From the NCBI GenBank assembly GCA_963555705.1, contig OY743187.1:14522133-14586132 (forward strand): 64,000 bases of DNA. Reading direction: 5' to 3'. Below, one piece after another: positions 42,441-55,800 of this stretch. Position 1 is the first letter of the stretch. Every line of letters starts with the position of its first letter. The DNA is from Ligustrum vulgare (taxonomy: Eukaryota; Streptophyta; Magnoliopsida; Lamiales; Oleaceae). Made by a program: the position numbers and the translations under genes. The notes under the pieces are model-generated. The model was given only the letters and a program-made list of their open reading frames with translations. It searched no databases and was not told the origin of the DNA.

Positions 42441-44354
42441 TTATTAGAAAATAGTATTCACACCCATGCAATACATGAGACAAAATTTAGAATTTCACCA
42501 CTATTTGACATATATATTTTATAAAAGTTAATGAAATGTATGATTTAAAAGTGGTGTGATTGTGAAACGTGTTGTTAATTAAAATTACAAATGTTAACTA
42601 TGACATAGTTTATAATTTTTATCGTATTTTTTATGAGCTTCGTTTATACCCGTCCACTTGGTACACATCTTTCGACAATTTTATAAAAAAAATAAAATAA
42701 AATGCCCAATTCTTGACGAAAGCAATTATTCTTTGTTCACCTATTTCGGTATTTCAAAATAAACTAATGGAATATTGTCACATTGCTATTTATAAAGAAA
42801 TTTTTTTGAATGAATTATCTTATAAATGTTTATCAAGAAATGTGTGGTTATAAAAGATTTTTTATGAAAAAATAAACAATGGGAATAAAATGTGCTACAA
42901 AAAGTACACGTGGTTAAAAAGCTATTTGAAGAAATGTTAAAATAATTTTCGTTAATAGTATGTAGTGATATTTCAATTTAAAATAATTGATAATATTATC
43001 CTAACCATTTATCGATTTAATCTGAATTAGCAATAGAATTCTATTGTAGTTTTCTTCATTGACTCGAAACATTGAGCGAATATTTGGTAGATATATTGGT
43101 TATTCAATTTATATGAATAAATGTTTAACAATATTTATTTTAGGTCACGTTCTTTGTGTTGTAATAGACACTACATGACAATATATCATCTAATATTTTC
43201 GATTCTTTTTCATTTTCAATATATAGCATTCATTCGTTCTTTTTACTTTTCTTTCGTTAGTTGATAAAAAATAGATGATAGTGCAAGATGCTTAAAATAT
43301 GTTTGGATAGTTCATGATTAATCTTGAGTTTTGTGTTGAACAAATTTTGAATTTTTCTTTAACATGTCAAATTTCAAATTTTCTTAATAATAATGAGGTA
43401 AAACCATTTTCAAAGTGACCGTTTATATTCTCTAGATAAGAGCAATTTTGAAATTTATATAAATAATCACAATTTTTTTTTTTTAATCTCTATAAATCAT
43501 GAATTTCCATTTTAGGCAAGTGTAAAAAAGGCGGGAAACTGTGTGGTGTTTTAGTTGGAAACTTTATTATTATAATATATACAAAGATAAAGATAAAGAT
43601 GAGGGTTAAGAATGTGATTGTTAAAGGCGATTCTTATTTTGTGATTCATCGATTAGATGACACGTTCAAATGTCAAAGTGCTTCTATATAATAGGTTTAC
43701 ACGAAATTGCCCAAGAATTATTAGAAGAGTTTTACCTAGTAGAGCTTTACTATGTAAGTAGGATCTGTATAACATATAAATCAACGTTTCTACATAAATT
43801 TCTTGTTTATAATTAACATGTTTTTCATATCTCTGCAGATATTTGCTTGCTTCATCAGACAGTAGCATTATGATTCTATGATAAAAGACCCATCTGTATA
43901 CAATTAATATAGTAAGCATAATTGCAGCTATTTCTACGTTTGCTTATTGACAGTTGATTTTTTGCGATCTTCTAAATTGCATTTTCTTCCCTGCTGTTTT
44001 GGCGTACTGATCTGTATTATAGAAGTTTAGGGCATTAGGAGCTCTGTAGGTGGGGGATGGGGGGGGGGGGAGAGAGAGATTGCTATTATTTTGGACCTGC
44101 TTTCTCAAACAAAGGAAATGCATTCTTTTAGTGAGCAACTGAGAGCTAGCATGTGAACTGTACGACATTGAGTGGAGGATAATTTGTTTAATATTTCCCT
44201 TGATAATTGATATTGTACCTCCATCATTATAGAGGAATCATATTCTCCTGTTTTTGATACTACCATGATACTTAATATGGAATATTCCTATTATTTAAAT
44301 GTGATTGACATGAAGAATGGAAAAACAAACATCAGTTGTAAATTGGAGGACTAA
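42441..44354. other. Intergenic, no recognised gene
   Basis: AT-rich. A G-run (44,060-44,070) followed by a short (GA)n is the only low-complexity landmark. Its right end may hold the remains of the C2 3' LTR, but no copy of the 5' LTR was recognised. Confidence 0.45.
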
Positions 44355-47300
44355 AGTTGGTGCATAGATGTCACCCATGCCCAACTTGTCTAAGAATTTT
44401 GAGAACACCCGATTGGATACCCCTTTGGTAAGGATATCAGCTAACTAATCTTTCGATCGAATATTTGGTAATTCCACAACTTTTTCATCCAATTTCTCCT
44501 TAATAAAGAACCTATCTACCTCGACGTGCTTTGTACAGTCATGTTGAACTGGATTATGGGCTATATCACATGATGCTTTGTTGTCACAGTATAGCTGAAT
44601 TGGTTGCTTTAGGGAATAGCCTAGGTCTTGTAAGAGAAATTTCAACCACAGTGCTTCACAAATTCCTAAAGCCATCCCTCTACACTCGGCTTCTGCACTA
44701 GATCTTGCAACAACATTCTGTTTATTACTCCTCCATGTAACTAAGTTCCCGCCTACGAAGGTAAAGTATCCAGAAGTTGACCGCCTATCGTCAAGTGCTC
44801 CGGCCAGTCAGCATTTGTATATACCTCGATATTTTGCTTGTTTGTATTTTTAGAGAATAAAATTCCATTTCCTGGAGCAGATTTTAGATACCTCAAAATG
44901 AGCATGACTGCATTCATATGTTGTTCACCGGGATTATGCATGAACTGACTAATGACACTTAAAGCATATGCGAGATCTGGTCTTGTGTGAGCTAAGTACA
45001 TTAGTCTTCCAACGAGTCTCTGGTATCTCCCCCTATCCACCACTACCTGGCTTGTCTCAATGCATAACTTCAAACCCTCTTCCATTGGAGTATCTGTTGG
45101 TTGGTAGGCTGACATACCAGTTTCATGAAGTAGATATAAGGCATACTTTCTTTGAGATAGGAAAATTCCTTTACTCGATCGAAATACTTCAATTCCCAAA
45201 AAGCATTTTAAGGGGCCTAAATCTTTCATTTCAAATTCCTTGGACAAGTATTCCTTCAAAGCTTTCATTTCTTCTGAGTCGTTGCCTGTGACGATCATGT
45301 CATCCACATATACAATGAGTGCAGTAATTTTCCCATGCTGCTTTTTTAAAAATAATGTATGATCTGAATTACTTTGTTTGTAACCAAATGTTGTCATAGA
45401 TTTGGTGAATCGTCCAAACCATGCTCTAGGTGACTGTTTTAATCCATATAGTGATTTTCGCAACTTGCATACCTTTTGTTTTTGTCTTTCTGTTACCATG
45501 CATCCTGGTGGGAGATCCATGTAGACTTCTTCAGATAATTCACCATGTAGGAATGCATTCTTCACATCAAATTGTTGTAGTGGCCAATCAAAATTTGCAG
45601 CTAAGGATAACAAGACTCGGACTGTGTTGATTTTGGCTACGGGTGCAAACGTTTCAGCGTAGTCAATTCCATAAGTTTGAGTGTATCCTTTTGCCACCAA
45701 TCTAGCCTTAAAACGTTCGATCGAACCATCAGCTTTGTATTTCACAGTAAAGATCCATCGACACCCAACTGATTTTTTTTCCTATAGGACGGTCAACGAG
45801 CTCCCAAGTTTGGTTCTTCTGCAAGGAGGCCATCTCTTCATTCATTGCAGCTTTCCATCTTGGATCAGTTAAGGCTTCTTGCACACTATTAGGTATAGAT
45901 ACAGTAGATAATTGATTGGCAAATGACTGATTTTTTGTGTGACAAGTGATGTGTAGATATATAATGGTTCATTGGGTATTTTACTTTACTAGACAACTGA
46001 GGTTCGTATGTAGGTTTTGGAATACCTCTGGTGAGACGCTGTGGTAACTTTCTCGTGGATGACTCAGTCACTATATAAGGAATATCATCAGACAACGGTT
46101 GGTTTGGTGTATCAATTGGGAGAGATCCAGACTCGTTTTCTGATATTTCTTGGCTTTCTCGGTGCTCATTTTGACTTTGATCCAAGGTTCGACCACTTGA
46201 CTCCGACTCATCTACTTCCACACTTATTGTGTCATTGTGTAGGGTACCACTTACATCCAAGTTTTGACCACTAGGATCCAAATCACCTATATTTTGATCA
46301 GATACTTCCACAACTTCTACAACTTCTTCCTCAAAGTTGTATATAAGAGTCTGAATTTCCTCAAGATACTCCCCCTGAAAGTCAGACTTGGAGAAATACA
46401 TAGTATCCTCATGAAAGACAACATCCATAGTGATAAGCATGTGTTTAGTTGGGGGATGATAACACCTGTATCCTTTTTGATGAATAGCATAGCCAACAAA
46501 GACACATTTCAAGGCTCGAGGCATTAACTTACTCCGTTGGTGCTTGGGCAGATGAACATATGCAACACATCCGAAAGATGAGGGGGAAGGTTTGGGACTG
46601 TCTGAGAAACAACAGCTTCTGCAAGTGCCTGGAAGGGTGTCTTGAAGTTGATAGAACGAGACGGCGCACGATTAATGAGATATGTTGCAGAGAGAAGGTC
46701 TTCGCCCTAGTAACATAAGGGCATGTGGGCCTCGATGAGGGAAGCGCGAACAACCTCCAATAAGTGTCTATTTTTGCGTTCAGCCACACCATTCTGTTGA
46801 GGTGTATTAGGACAACTGGTTTGATGGATTGAGCCATGAGATTCCAAAAATTGTTGAAGTTCAGAACTATGGTATTCTCCGCCATTATCACTACGCAACA
46901 CTTTTATCCGAGCATTATACTGTGTATGAATGGTATTATAAAACTTCTGAAATAGCAAATTAACTTCTGATTTGGATTTCATCAAACACAAACAAGTCAT
47001 CCGAGTACAATCATCTATAAAGGTAACAAACCAATGCGACCCTCCCAAGGTGGGAACTTTGGATGGTCCCCAAACATCAGAGTGAATAACCATAAAAGGA
47101 ACAGGACTTTTATTCAAAATCAAAGGAAATGCAGCACGATGACATTTTGCAAGTTCACACACATCACATTTGAAAATAGAAATATCTAAATTTGTAAACA
47201 AACTCGAAAACAATTTTTTAAAATAACCAAATGAGGCATGTCCCAAACGTCGATGCCAGAGAAAGATCTCAGTTATCTTCTTTGGTGAACCATTGCTCTC

Positions 47301-48657
47301 TACAGCTAAAGCCTGTTGTAATCTGTTGGAAGTTTGTGAGTTCAAGTCCAAGTGATACAGCTTCCCTCTCTTAACACCATAACCAATCGTTTGTCGTGTC
47401 TGAATGTCCTTAAATACACAATGATCAGGCCAAAAAATAACAACACAAGATAGAGTAGTAGTGATCTGAGAGACAGACACAAGGTTATAATCTAAGGAGG
47501 GAACAACTAACACAGAATCAAGATATAAAGTATTAGTAAGGTGTGAAGACCCTTCCCCAACTACCGGGGTGGTATTACCATTGGCCGTGGAGACACAATT
47601 GTTGGAGGATTGGCGAAGATTTGTGACTTGTCTAACATCAAATGTCATATGATTAGTAGCACCTGAATCAATTATCCATGTACTATTCAAAACAGGTGTA
47701 GAAGTGGTGAAGGCCTTACCTCCAGAGTTTGTAGCGGTCAGCAATGCTGATGATGTAAGAGGAGCATCGTCTTCCTTTATTTGAGCAACTGCGGCAGTGG
47801 AAGGTCGCTTGGAATTTAGATGCCGTGTTGGGTCCCACCAATCTGGATATCCAATAAGTTCAAAGCATCGGATTTTTGAATGACCTGTTTGATTGCAGTG
47901 AGTACATTTGTATGTAAGTTTGTCTGAGCTATTCTTCGAATAGGTGGCCTTGGTCCGATCTTGGGTCGTCTGATTGGGTCAATGGCGGGAAATCATAGCA
48001 GAAGCTTCAGGTTTCTCAATATCATCATTCAAAGTAGTAGATCGTATGACCTCACGATGGACCAAGGCATAACATTCTTCCAGACTTAGGAGTGGATCAC
48101 GACGTAATATTTCTCGTCGAAGTTGATCAAAAATTTTATCCAATCCAGCAAGGAATATGTGTACTCGGGTGTGCTCAATAGACTGCCTGTATGCTGTAAT
48201 ATCATCAGGATCCTTCATGACCACTTTATCACGATGGTCGAGTTCCTGAAATATTTCCGTTAACTCTCCATAGTATACAGTAAGTGATTTGGCACCTTGT
48301 TGCTCATCAGTACCATCATAAAAGGCTTTGGACAGAGCACTCCAGATTTCACGGGCAGTGGGTATACGAAGATAGCACTTCATAATGTCAGGAGTCATGG
48401 ACATCAGAAGCCAACGTTTCACTTTCTGATTTTCAGCATACTATTTTTCATATCCTCTATCCGACACAGCAGGTGGATCGGATTTTCCTATGATGTAGGA
48501 GAGTTTTTCTCGTTCAGCAATATGCATTTCCATCAATTGGGACCACACGTCTTAATTATTTTCGTTAAGTTGAATGCCGGCATTAAAGGCTCCCTCCGAC
48601 TGAACAAGAATTGGAACAGATTTAGTTCCAGATGACTCAACTTCAACGTGGTCACTC
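44355..48657 (-). pseudogene. C2 copia gag-pol with multiple stops and frameshifts
   Basis: Gag starts MSDHVEVESSG (48,657), with stops after QLNENN and RGYEK, then an open stretch KRWLLMSMTPDIMKCYLRIP (48,422-47,979). The zinc knuckle is CTHCNQTGHSKIRC. Protease WIIDSGATNHM, integrase HSDVWGP, RSDNGGEY and NGVAERKNRH (all three acidic residues kept) follow up to a frameshift near 46,710. The linker (46,524-45,889) ends in a stop. RT (45,745-44,753) keeps YVDDM after a frameshift at an A-run near 45,775. RNase H is split near 44,755 and resumes with YCDNKASCDIAHNPVQH. By domain order this is copia. At least six disruptions show that it is old. Confidence 0.9.
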
Positions 48658-49284
48658 ATCATTTTTTTAATGGGTTGGATATTTATTTAGGAATTGGTCT
48701 GTCGGCTAGTATATAAGTGGGTTTGGGGGGATTAATGGATTAATGGTGTAATGGGCCAGATAATGAGTGCAAAAAAAAAAAAAAAATGGGTTGTTGGTTT
48801 CCTTGGGTCAATTGGACTGTAGCAAATATTGCTATTGTAATTGGACTATTTATTTTGTGTATGAGATGGGGTGTGTGTATAAGGGCTTACAGAACCTTCC
48901 CTTCAATCAAAGTAGTTTTTGAGACTTCGAGGCGGGCAAATTTTGTGGAGAGCTGAGCTGATGATTTCTAACCACAGCACAACAACGATACTAGAAATCA
49001 ACTTGGTGGACGACGACTATGATTGTGGATGAACAACGTCCGCCGTGGGTATTGGTGCAGGTTGGCGGGAGTACCGAAGCAATTTTGTACCAATTTTCAG
49101 TGGACTTCAAACGGTGACTTCAAGATTTGGGGAATTTTGGATTTAGCTTGTTGTTTTGTTGTGATTTGATTTTGATAGTTGGAGTTTGATTATGGATATT
49201 TGTGGTTTTGTAAGTCAGAATTTTGGGATGACTTCTGGGCTTGGATTGCCAAGGTTTTGAGGACATTGTTTGGCTCTGATACCA
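44355..49284 (-). mobile_element. Copia retrotransposon 'C2', decayed
   Basis: Minus orientation: PBS (TGGTATCAGAGCC read on minus, 49,284-49,272), leader, gag from 48,657, and pol to about 44,355. The 5' LTR must lie right of 49,286 but its outer end is not defined, and no 3' LTR was recognised. Confidence 0.85.
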
Positions 49285-49285
49285 T

Positions 49286-50207
49286 AATAACAAGGAAGAT
49301 GAACTGATGTTTTTGTTATATTTTAGAGTAACGAAATACAAAGTTTAAATAGGGGTAGAAACCTAATTAAATCCCTAGAAATCTGCATAGATAATCTTCT
49401 ATCTAAGGAAATAATCAATTTATTATTTTTAAAAATCGTTGACAATCTCAACACTTTGGCCGAGGGAACCAAAGCAATTATTAATCTTGGTCTGGAAGAT
49501 GTTCCTGTACCTGAGAGTCTGGATTCCCGTTTTCAAGGCTATTTGCTCTTCCACAATCACAAAAAGAAGCAGGTAAAGCTTCCAATTTTCATGTTGGTTT
49601 TGCAATACAATTACTATCTGCTTTATAATCTTCTTTTTGCAATACAATTACTTTTTTCTGCTCAAGTCTGGATGTTTGGCTGGGGTTGATTTCAATTTTT
49701 TTTTCTTAATAATTATATGGTAACTGTAATGTTGTCTTCTTCCTTAATTACTTAAATTTCTTGATATACAGAGCTCTTCAAAAATTATTTGAAGCAAATA
49801 CGATAAGAAACAAGTGGAAGATTATTGAGTGTGGCGTATTGATCCAATGGGACGCCCAACCAATGGTGGTTGGCATTTGCAAAGAGGAAGTTTATGAACA
49901 TTATCGTAACTTGAAAAACACATTTTAAAGATGATAGACGATGGGCAACCAATTGGTGTATACCGTTAAGTCGCGATTTGTTGTTAATTTTGCTTACTGT
50001 AGTGTTAATGTCTTGTGGCATATTTGATCTCATACATTCGGAATTACTAGATAGGAATAAACGAGACACATTATGTAAGATATGTATATTTTAAATTTTA
50101 TTTGTAAATATTTTTTTTTATAAACGAATATGTAATTGAAATGACCTGTTCCATGGTTAAAAAGTTATTTATAAATAAAATTTTGTTATTTTTGACTAAA
50201 AGTTCAT
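49286..50207 (+). pseudogene. Exon-like remnants of an unrecognised gene
   Basis: A plus-strand open stretch (about 49,445-49,566) encodes LAEGTKAIINLGLEDVPVPE and on to LFHNHKKKQ, ending at a good donor, CAG|GTAAAG. After about 200 bp another stretch (49,771-49,935) encodes, with stops, VWRIDPMGRPTNGGW in one frame. The two could be neighbouring exons of a degraded gene next to the C2 LTR. I do not recognise the family. Confidence 0.35.
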
Positions 50208-50210
50208 TTA

Positions 50211-51833
50211 GAGCGTGTTTGGTAATGTAATTTTTTTTTATTTTTGTAGTTTTTATTTTTGTTTTTTGATGAATGTGAGGTTTAAAAATATTTGAAAAGA
50301 TAAAAATTGTGGACTTGACTAAGAATGGATGGCTGAGATTGAATTTGAAAAATTGTGATAAAAATTTGGGTAAATTAGACTTAATCATGGGTTTACTTTT
50401 TAAATTATAAAGATCAGGTATATTAGAAATATTTACCCAAATCAGGTTTTATTTTACTCTTCTTTTAGGTTTGGGCATAAAAGATCAGGTTTTGGGTTGT
50501 TTTACACTCTGTTACTTCCACCGTGTTTGTTGTTCTTGCTTTCCACCTCCACCACCACCTGCTTCTTCTTTTTTAACCTGTAGGAAACCCAAAAAACATA
50601 AGCACACGTCAAAATCGAAATCGAAAGAGGTCGCAAACAAATCGAAGGGGAGCGACCGACGGTGATCAAGATGTAGGCGTAGAATAACATTCACGCTGGC
50701 GGAATCATCGAATCTGCATCCTCCTCCTCCACCTCCACCTCCACCTCCACCTCCACCAGAAACTCCAGTGATGGAGGCTGAGAAGCGACGAACGGTAGGG
50801 GATTTATGGGAGACTTCAATTAATTTTCATCGGGGAAGGAAGAATTGATAACGAGATAGTTGACTCTTACTTCTCACGCACATCTTCTTCTTGAGTAAAC
50901 CACCATGGAAACCTTTTGCATCGCTGTTAGTTGGTTAGAAAGAATACATATACATACAGGATAAAACTTGTGAGTGGAGATTTTAGATTAGAGATAATTA
51001 TTGTAATTATTTTGCATTTAAAATTGTGGTTGTCGTGTTGACGATGGTGTTTGTTGCTGTGGTTGGGGCAGCTCGATGGTGGTTGTGATGGTAAAGGTGG
51101 AGTGGTTGTGTTGTTGAGACGATGGTGGTGGTGCTGGTGGTGGTTGTGAGTGCCCAATGACGATAGGCGACAGTGGTGGTTAAAATTACAATTGTAACTA
51201 ATTACAATTGTAATTAATTACAAATTGAAATAAAGTTACAATTGTAATTAATTACAAAATTGAAATAAGGTGGTGGTGGTGGTGATTGGCTGCAAATTAG
51301 ATGGTGATCGAAGGTGGTGGTGGTGGTGATTAATTACAATTTTAATTAAAATTACAATTGTAACAATTACAAATTGAAATAAAATTACAACTGTAATTAA
51401 TTACAAAATTGAAATAATACAGTGGCGACGACTGGTTAAAGTGGTGATAATTAATTACAATTTTAATTAAAATTACAATTATAACTAATTACAAATTGAA
51501 ATAAAGTTACAATTGTAATTAATTACAAAACTAAAATAAGGTGGTGGGGCGGCGACGGTGATTGGTTACAAATTAGGTGGTAATGATGGTGGTGGTAATT
51601 AATTACAAATTAAAATAAAGTTACAATTGTAATTAATTGCAAAATTGAAATAAAGTTACAATTGTAATTAATTACAAACCCTGATTTTTTATTACAAAAA
51701 AATACCTGATTTTGAAAATTATTTTAATATTTCTATAATTAGTTACAAATCACCTGATTTTAAAAATTTTCATACTTAAATGTGTGTAATTGCGTACTTA
51801 ACCCTGAAAATTTTACCGCTACCAAACAAACTC
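50211..51833. mobile_element. PIF/Harbinger-like non-autonomous element, 1.6 kb
   Basis: Ends GAGCGTGTTTGGTA and TACCAAACAAACTC (imperfect inverted repeats) are flanked by TTA on both sides (50,208-50,210; 51,834-51,836), the 3-bp target typical of PIF/Harbinger. No transposase is present. Inside, 50,460-50,900 is GC-richer with CCT/CCA triplet runs, and 51,180-51,700 is an array of attacaattgtaattaatta and ggtggtggt words. Confidence 0.65.
51180..51700. repeat. Internal array of ttacaattgtaattaattac and GGT runs
   Basis: Units of about 90-120 bp combine a palindromic acaattgt block with (GGT)n and gattaattac. About five degenerate copies occur. The words are self-complementary, so hairpins are likely. 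Confidence 0.6.
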
Positions 51834-51851
51834 TTATAAACAGTTTACGAA

Positions 51852-52200
51852 ACGAATGGCTCATTTTTTGCTTGGGCCCAAAACCAAACGACCGATTAGG
51901 GCGCCCATAGCAGGTCTTGATCGAGTCTGCCCGAGATCAGCAAATTATATTTCTCCACGTGGAGAAACTTTTGGCCTCATATGGCAGTCTTTTCTCTTTT
52001 GGCGACGCTTCCACTCCTCTTATCCTAACCAAAACAAAGATTGAGACAAATTAACTGCAACTGATTAATTCTAACGTACGCCTGGCTCTCCGCTCTAACC
52101 TGCGCTTTATATATAGAGTTATCGCCATGTCATTACGGCACTCTTCTCCAATCTGGATTGGGAAGCGAAATTAGCCTTCCCGTGAGATTGCAGGTGCCTA
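51852..52200 (+). promoter_or_regulatory. Promoter and 5' leader of the PAP gene
   Basis: The TATA box ttatatatag at 52,107-52,116 puts the start of transcription near 52,140. Upstream, 51,852-51,898 is nearly identical to 5,509-5,554 and contains a tgggccc site. A cacgtgg motif is at 51,957-51,963. Confidence 0.5.
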
Positions 52201-52784
52201 GTAATCTCTCATTTCACTATAACGAATACTTACGTATATATGTTCATTGTGTATTATCGCCAATTGCTGTTTAATTGAATTATTAATTTCATTAAATGAT
52301 TGGAAAATGAAGCTTTCAGGATTGAGTTAACCGGTCGTTGATCTGCCTGAGAGACTGATGATTTTTCGGATATTGATATTAACAGTGACTTTGTGATAAT
52401 TTTTATAGTGAACTGTACTGCATATTCGAATGGAATGTATTTTTGGCTTTTCTGTTCAGATTCTAAGTCGTCGTGCGCTTGGTAGGAAGCGATTTAGGTC
52501 GTTGTGAATATGGATAGATCAGTGATCTAATCTTGATTTTATTAAAGGAAACAAATAGATTATTTAGATCGGATGTGAGTGCATTAACGTACAGTCTATG
52601 GACGCCTTTTGTTGGTTTTACAAGCTAATGTAACATTTCAATTGCTTGGTGATTCTTAGATACTTCTTATGAATTATGAGAATTTTTTGGATCAAAGAAT
52701 ATATTTGTTGTAGGTTTGACAAATTGCCTCCCCTCCCCATTTATGATTGATTATCTTGTCTTTCGTCTTTGTCTTTGTATGCAG
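52194..52784 (+). other. Probable 5' UTR intron of the PAP gene
   Basis: A donor, CAG|GTGCCT (52,194), and an acceptor, tttgtatgcag (ending 52,784), bracket a T-rich segment, leaving a short spliced leader before ATG 52,813. GCATATTC at 52,420-52,427 fits the phosphate-starvation element GNATATNC, although this motif is short enough to occur by chance. Confidence 0.5.
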
Positions 52785-52812
52785 TGGATTGTATGATTTA
52801 TGTTGATTGATC

Positions 52813-55800
52813 ATGTTGAAGAATAAGGGGAAGGACTTGTTGTTTTCTCAGTCGTTGCTTTTTTCATTTGTTCTATTGAGCTGCATAAACCATGCCCATG
52901 CTGGTGTGACAAGTGCATTTGTGCGTCATGAGTGGCCATCAGTTGATATTCCACTTGACAATGAAGCTTTTGCAGTTCCTAAAGGTTACAACGCACCACA
53001 GCAAGTAAGCTTTAACATTTCCTTATTCGTTTTCAAGTGAATCCACGTGGAAAAGGGCTACAGAGGAAAGAATATTATTGGCATTTCCAGTGTTGAATTT
53101 TACGTGTTTCTCTGACACTGAATGTATTGTTATATTAGGGAAGTGTCTGATCTGTTTGTCATTTAACTCAGATGATTTTATTCGAGTTTTGGTTTTCTAC
53201 CTCAGTGGTACAACTGGTTCTGAAAATATTGTTAGAAATGAATGTAAAGTGCATCTTTGCTAAATATATTATTCACTCAGTGCAAGGTGAACTATTATGA
53301 TAAGCATACATAAGATATGGCATTCAGCGCCTTTGAATTACTTGATCAAATTGTAAAATCCTCTTTAACTCCAGATACGAAGACTGGTGTGTCTTAGATA
53401 ATTTCCTGATGAAATTGGTGATTAGCTGTCAATCATATAGCTTTTATTGCACAAAGATGAGATATTTTACACGTTTCTATGATGTTTTCATGACAATAAG
53501 CTTTTTGTGCAGGTGCACATTACACAGGGTGACTACGATGGGAAGGCTTTTATAATCTCATGGGTAACTACTGACAAACCAGGGTCCAACCAAGTCCGAT
53601 ATGGACCGTCAGATGGCAAGTACGATTTCACTGCAGAAGGGATGGTGCAAAATTACACCTTTTACAACTACCATTCTGGATATATACATCAATGTCTTAT
53701 AAGTGGTCTCGAGGTATAAGTGGAATTCGCTATAACATCATTTTCTCCATTCTTGCCAAATTGAAAGTAGTACCACACTTGACAAAAAAGAAAAAAAAAA
53801 TTAGTGCAGAATCAAATGGTTGCATTCAGATAATACACATAATTCCTGGATTTAGTCGGATGGAAAATCAAATGCACATAACAATCTTATTGTTTCTCAT
53901 ATAAATTCTTTTTTACTTACCTCTAATTTTCTTCATTTGTTCCATCCCTGAATTTTATTTTCATTCTTCTCAGTATGACACTAAGTATTACTATGAGATT
54001 GGGGATGGCAATTCAGCCAGAAAGTTTTGGTTTCAAACACCTCCAAAAATTGATCCAGATGTTCCTTACAAATTTGGAATAATAGGTGAGAAACATTTGT
54101 TTCATTCTCTATTTTGCAGAAAAACAGCTCCATATCATGATAAGTAAGCAACATTGCTTTTAAATATTAGATTTATTAATTTTTTATTTTTTATTTTATG
54201 GGACCGAAGAGAACAGTGTTGCAAATCTCAAATTTGAAAGGTGACATATAATAAATAAAAATTTGAGATCTTCTTCAGTTTAATGTTGAAAGGGCATATG
54301 TATGTTTCCCTGTATGGGTTTTTTACTGTTCATATCAATATATTTAGCTATCTTCAATCAAAAGATAAGTTTACAGTGTCTCTTTTTGAAAAAAAAAATG
54401 ATTTTTCTTGAGCTGATAGTGGACCATTAAGTTTCTTCCAAAACCAATTAAATCTTGATAATGTAGTACTTCCTGTGGTGATCATATGCCAGGATATGAT
54501 TGACTGAGTTAAAATCCTGAAGTGTGAACATATTCATGTGTATTATTATGTTGATATGTTTCCTTTTTGATCAAGTGGAGCAAAATGATTCACTTAGTTG
54601 TCCCCAAATTTATTAGGAAGAAGGCTGTTTGTTGTTGTCGTTGTTGTTGAAGATGATTTAGGTTAATAGTTATGATATTATTTGCACCGATGATATGATG
54701 ACTAAAATAGAGATGTTTAAAATCGGAAAGCTTGATATTGTTTAGTAATTAAGTAATGATCTGTGAAACTAAAGCCTGAAAATGTTTGTAGGCACAAGAA
54801 TTAATAGATTGTTTGTAAACTCATGGTAATCATAAGGGAATATGTACCCGTTATTTTAAACAGAGCAACTACTCTGCAGATAATCTCTATTACATATTTT
54901 ATTCACGAATATCTACGATCAGAATTTATTAAAATTCCAACACTTTCAGATACTATAAATGGTGAAAATTTTCTCCTTATAGATTCTATATTTATCAATT
55001 TTTGCTGTAGGTGATCTTGGCCAAACATTTAATTCTCTGTCGACTATTCAGCATTATATGGAGACTGGTGCACAGACTGTCTTATTTGTTGGAGACCTTT
55101 CTTATGCTGATAGATATGAAAACCACGATGTTGTTGTCCGCTGGGATTCATGGGGTCGTTTCGTTGAACAAAGTGCAGCATATCAGCCATGGATTTGGTC
55201 AGCCGGAAATCATGAAATAGAGTACATGCCCCATATGGTAAAAGTGTAGGGAAAAACAATTTCAATTTTTCTCCGGGGTGGGGGTGAATAATTTTCCAAG
55301 TCTAATTATTTTATTTCTTATCGGAATATCATAGTTTGAACCACTTTGGAATTGGAGCTAATGTCTTTTATGTGTCTCTTGAGAATGTTTACCTTATCAC
55401 AAGAACTTTACCTGTCAAATGACTCAAATCTTAAATTGGGTGTATATTAATAATGACTTCTGATTTCATTATCCTTTTGTGCTGATCTCAGTAACTCTAT
55501 ATATTCTTGTTACCTTCATGGCTGTATAACCGTGCAAGACATGGAAAACTATTGAGACCTAATTGCTTGTAATTTGAAACAAATTTCTTTTGCATTAATA
55601 GTTGGATAATATGAACAGATAAAGATTAAAGAATTTTTTCCCACATATCTTTGATTATTTTTGCTCTGATTTTGACTACTATTTTTTTATGTTTTTGATG
55701 TTCAGGGAGAGATAATTCCCTTCAGAAATTATCTTCATAGATACCCTACACCTTATCCATCAAGCAAAAGCAGTAGTCCTCTGTGGTATGCCATCAGACG

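Noticed and set aside
50927..51157. His/Pro-rich open frame (MGTHNHHQHHHH...)
   Set aside because: It arises from GGT/GTT runs inside the Harbinger-like element.
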